Below are positions 7,446-8,646 of a stretch of DNA of 8,646 nucleotides, in pieces (position 1 is the stretch's first letter; every line of letters starts with the position of its first letter). The notes beneath the pieces were generated by a model, which did no database searches, was not told where the DNA came from, and worked only from the letters and a program-made list of their open reading frames with translations. The position numbers and the translations under genes were made by a program. Origin of the DNA: JAZRUY01 sp045598845 (GTDB lineage Bacteria > Verrucomicrobiota > Lentisphaeria > Victivallales > Victivallaceae). The DNA is taken from contig JAZRUY010000213.1 of NCBI GenBank assembly GCA_045598845.1, forward strand, positions 1 through 8,646, given 5' to 3'.

Positions 7446-7474
7446 TTGCTTTATAACTTTTCGCATATTATATT
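7446..7474 (+). promoter_or_regulatory. candidate sigma70-like promoter, rightward
   Basis: TTGCTT (7446-7451) and TATATT (7469-7474) are separated by 17 bases. The -10 box matches 5 of 6 and the -35 box only 3 of 6. Transcription would start near 7481, about 51 bases before the ATG at 7532. Its -10 box overlaps that of the leftward promoter, so polymerase should not be able to occupy both at once. Confidence 0.45.
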
Positions 7475-7495
7475 TTTCACACCGGTCTTTTTCAA
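7467..7495 (-). promoter_or_regulatory. near-consensus sigma70-like promoter, leftward
   Basis: On the minus strand, TTGAAA (7495-7490) and a perfect TATAAT (7472-7467) are separated by 17 bases. Transcription would start near 7460 and reach the SDR ATG at 7428 after about 32 bases. This is the best promoter match in the window and probably drives the SDR and radical SAM genes, perhaps also the polysaccharide genes by read-through. Confidence 0.65.
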
Positions 7496-7500
7496 ACCGG
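7482..7500. repeat. short inverted repeat in the intergenic region
   Basis: CCGGT (7482-7486) and ACCGG (7496-7500) form perfect 5-base arms around a 9-base centre. The repeat overlaps the -35 box of the leftward promoter and the start of the predicted rightward transcript. It could be a weak operator or a leader hairpin. Arms this short can occur by chance. Confidence 0.25.
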
Positions 7501-7520
7501 AAAAACGGAAAACCTGTGCA

Positions 7521-7526
7521 AGGAGG
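7521..7526 (+). promoter_or_regulatory. strong Shine-Dalgarno site for the mini-pseudopilin
   Basis: AGGAGG lies 5 bases before the ATG at 7532. It is the strongest ribosome site in the window and supports the 72-residue frame as a real gene. Confidence 0.8.
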
Positions 7527-7531
7527 CTGAA

Positions 7532-7750
7532 ATGAACCGGAAAAATTACGCCCGACCGCTCGAAGTCCTGCTGGTGATAATACTGATCGCCGCCCTCGGA
7601 ACAGTGATTTTCTACGGCAGAAAATGGCTGGGAAGCGAAAAGTCGGCGAGTAAAAGTCTGGCAAAACTCGGCGACGCGGTTAACAATACCAAGGGGTCCG
7701 GTCCGCTGAAAAGAACCTCGATGGAACAACTTGAAAAGGACATGAAATGA
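7532..7750 (+). CDS. small pseudopilin-like membrane protein (N-terminal helix only)
   Basis: This 72-residue protein has a short basic N-terminus (MNRKNY), one hydrophobic segment at about 12-28, and a charged, soluble tail. ARPLEVLLVIILIAAL resembles the type IV pilin N-terminal helix, with E11 in the position of the conserved Glu+5 if A7 is +1. The tail SASKSLAKLGDAV lines up, two residues out of register, with SAAKSLFAQLNLAL in the pseudopilin next door. The two therefore seem related, with the globular domain missing here. There is no canonical Gly at -1, and Pro occupies +3, so processing by prepilin peptidase is uncertain. A strong AGGAGG and a 4-base ATGA overlap with the next gene support expression and coupling. 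It may be a minor pseudopilin, an assembly partner or a decayed copy. No named family is recognised. Confidence 0.75.
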   Translation: MNRKNYARPLEVLLVIILIAALGTVIFYGRKWLGSEKSASKSLAKLGDAVNNTKGSGPLKRTSMEQLEKDMK

Positions 7751-8367
7751 AAAACCGCGGCCGACGATTTTTCACATTAACAGAACTTCTGGTGGCGCTG
7801 GCGGCGGTGGCGGTGCTCTCCGCCATCGGTATCGGAGTATATTCGGCCGCGGCGCAATCGGCTAAAAACAGCGCCGCCAAGTCGCTTTTCGCCCAGCTGA
7901 ATCTGGCGCTGGAAAACGGGAAGGACCGGTTCGGCTACTATCCGAAAGGAAAAACTCCCGGGGAATTCAATGAAATAAGGTTTCATTTGGAAAACGGAGT
8001 TATCAACGAAATATCATTTCAGGGCAATGAAACCGGAGATGTGCCGCATGACTTTATCAAAGATTTCATGAAGAACACCGACGGAGAAAACTGGAAGAAA
8101 CTTTCCGGTGCAGACGACGACGGCTGGTATATCCTTTCCGATCCCTGGGGCAACCCTGTGTATTACGCCTGCCCGGGAAAATTCAACTCGTCAAAATTCG
8201 ATCTGTACAGCGCGGGGGCGGACGGCATGATCGGTCAGGCGGACCAAAACCAGCGCATTCCGGATGATGAAAACAAACTGAATAATTTGAAACGTAAAAA
8301 TTCCGGCTCCGGTAACTGGCTGTACGATAACGGAGAACTGTCTTGCGATGACGTGGTGAATTTCTGA
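7747..8367 (+). CDS. GspG-like type II secretion pseudopilin
   Basis: This 206-residue protein starts with a basic leader and the prepilin motif FTLTELLVALAAVAVLSAI; E13 is Glu+5 if F9 is the first mature residue. The hydrophobic helix is followed by a globular domain. Near the C-terminal half, SDPWGNPVYYACPGKF and FDLYSAGADG match the calcium-binding loop region of GspG, the major pseudopilin of type II secretion. At 206 residues it is longer than typical GspG proteins (about 140), with extra sequence between helix and loop and a polar tail. Residue -1 would be Phe rather than Gly. Many PVC-group bacteria carry numerous stand-alone proteins with this N-terminus, so a function outside a full secretion system is possible. 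AAGGA lies 6 bases before the ATG, which overlaps the previous stop as ATGA. No other secretion genes are in view. Confidence 0.88.
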   Translation: MKNRGRRFFTLTELLVALAAVAVLSAIGIGVYSAAAQSAKNSAAKSLFAQLNLALENGKDRFGYYPKGKTPGEFNEIRFHLENGVINEISFQGNETGDVPHDFIKDFMKNTDGENWKKLSGADDDGWYILSDPWGNPVYYACPGKFNSSKFDLYSAGADGMIGQADQNQRIPDDENKLNNLKRKNSGSGNWLYDNGELSCDDVVNF

Positions 8368-8393
8368 TCCGGGTTCAGCATAAGGAAGCTTAA

Positions 8394-8405
8394 ATGGTTT
8401 CGTAA
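8394..8405 (+). other. three-codon mini-ORF with a good ribosome site
   Basis: ATG-GTT-TCG-TAA at 8394-8405 is preceded by AAGGA (8382-8386) with 7 bases of spacing. It lies in the 96-base gap between the pseudopilin and the metallophosphoesterase. It could act as a leader peptide or be coincidental. No terminator or clear promoter is visible in the same gap. Confidence 0.15.
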
Positions 8406-8463
8406 CAGGACGGTAAAAGACGCCGTACTGTCAACAAGCAATAAAGTAAAAAAGGCAAAGGAA

Positions 8464-8646
8464 ATGAACGGAAAAAGTTTACTGAAAGGAGCGATGACCG
8501 CGGCGATGCTGTCGCTGATCTGCGGTCTGCCGGCAACCGAAGGGTTCGCCCCCGCATCCGAGAGCAAGGCGGCGGAGCGGAGCGCTTACACCGCGATACT
8601 TATGTCAGACACGCATTTCGACAAAAAAATCTATGATGAAAACACC
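8464..8646 (+). CDS. secreted calcineurin-like metallophosphoesterase, N-terminal part (runs off the window)
   Basis: Only 61 residues are present. The N-terminus is a signal peptide: basic MNGKSLLKG, a hydrophobic stretch at 10-22, then a likely signal peptidase I site after G-F-A at residue 29. C20 does not sit in an acceptable lipobox. After a short linker, YTAILMSDTHFD carries the D49-x-H51 motif that opens the metal-binding site of calcineurin-like phosphoesterases. The protein is therefore predicted to be exported and to hydrolyse phosphate esters. Substrate and remaining metal ligands lie outside the window. The ribosome site is AAAGG (8451-8455), 8 bases before the ATG. The gene follows the pseudopilin by 96 bases on the same strand with no obvious terminator, so co-transcription is possible. 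The family call depends on a single motif plus the preceding hydrophobic strand. Confidence 0.75.
   Translation, partial: MNGKSLLKGAMTAAMLSLICGLPATEGFAPASESKAAERSAYTAILMSDTHFDKKIYDENT

Noticed and set aside
8406..8425. ACGG/CCGT arms after the pseudopilin gene as a terminator
   Set aside because: The arms are only 4 bases with a long loop and no T-run, so they are below what could be called a terminator.
8235..8567. Minus-strand frame of 110 codons at the right end
   Set aside because: It is antisense to the pseudopilin C-terminus and the phosphoesterase signal peptide, with no recognisable features.

Overview
The window looks like bacterial chromosome, probably from the Lentisphaerota or a related lineage of the Planctomycetota-Verrucomicrobiota group. 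This is an inference. It rests on an FTLxELLV-type prepilin with no glycine before the cleavage point, on moderately high GC coding, and on a cysteine-rich membrane protein that would suit an anaerobe. No rRNA, tRNA, CRISPR array, insertion sequence or phage gene is visible.

Two gene sets diverge from a 103-base intergenic region at 7429-7531, where two sigma70-like promoters share overlapping -10 boxes. Leftward (minus strand) come a pteridine-reductase-like SDR enzyme (7428-6742) and a PflX-type radical SAM protein (6734-5805). After a 158-base AT-rich leader with a possible second promoter comes a surface-polysaccharide operon. It encodes UDP-galactopyranose mutase (glf, 5646-4471), a Wzx-type flippase (4449-3022), a GT32 glycosyltransferase fused to a Wzy-like polymerase (3015-1261), a Stealth-family sugar-phosphate transferase (1267-233), and the N-terminal part of a GT2 glycosyltransferase (236 to beyond base 1). 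Junctions are tight: gaps of 21 and 6 bases, then overlaps of 7 and 4 bases.

Rightward (plus strand) come a 72-residue membrane protein that looks like a pseudopilin reduced to its N-terminal helix (7532-7750), a GspG-like pseudopilin overlapping it by 4 bases (7747-8367), and the start of a secreted calcineurin-like metallophosphoesterase (8464 to beyond 8646).

The leftward polysaccharide genes form a coherent pathway. Glf makes UDP-galactofuranose, glycosyltransferases (GT2, GT32) build a lipid-linked repeat unit, and the Stealth enzyme would add a sugar-1-phosphate in phosphodiester linkage. Wzx would flip the unit and the Wzy domain would polymerise it. The product is predicted to be a galactofuranose-containing, possibly phosphodiester-bearing, surface glycan. 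The most unusual elements are the one-chain GT32-Wzy fusion, the helix-only mini-pseudopilin coupled to a GspG-like partner, and an SDR enzyme whose catalytic lysine position holds arginine.
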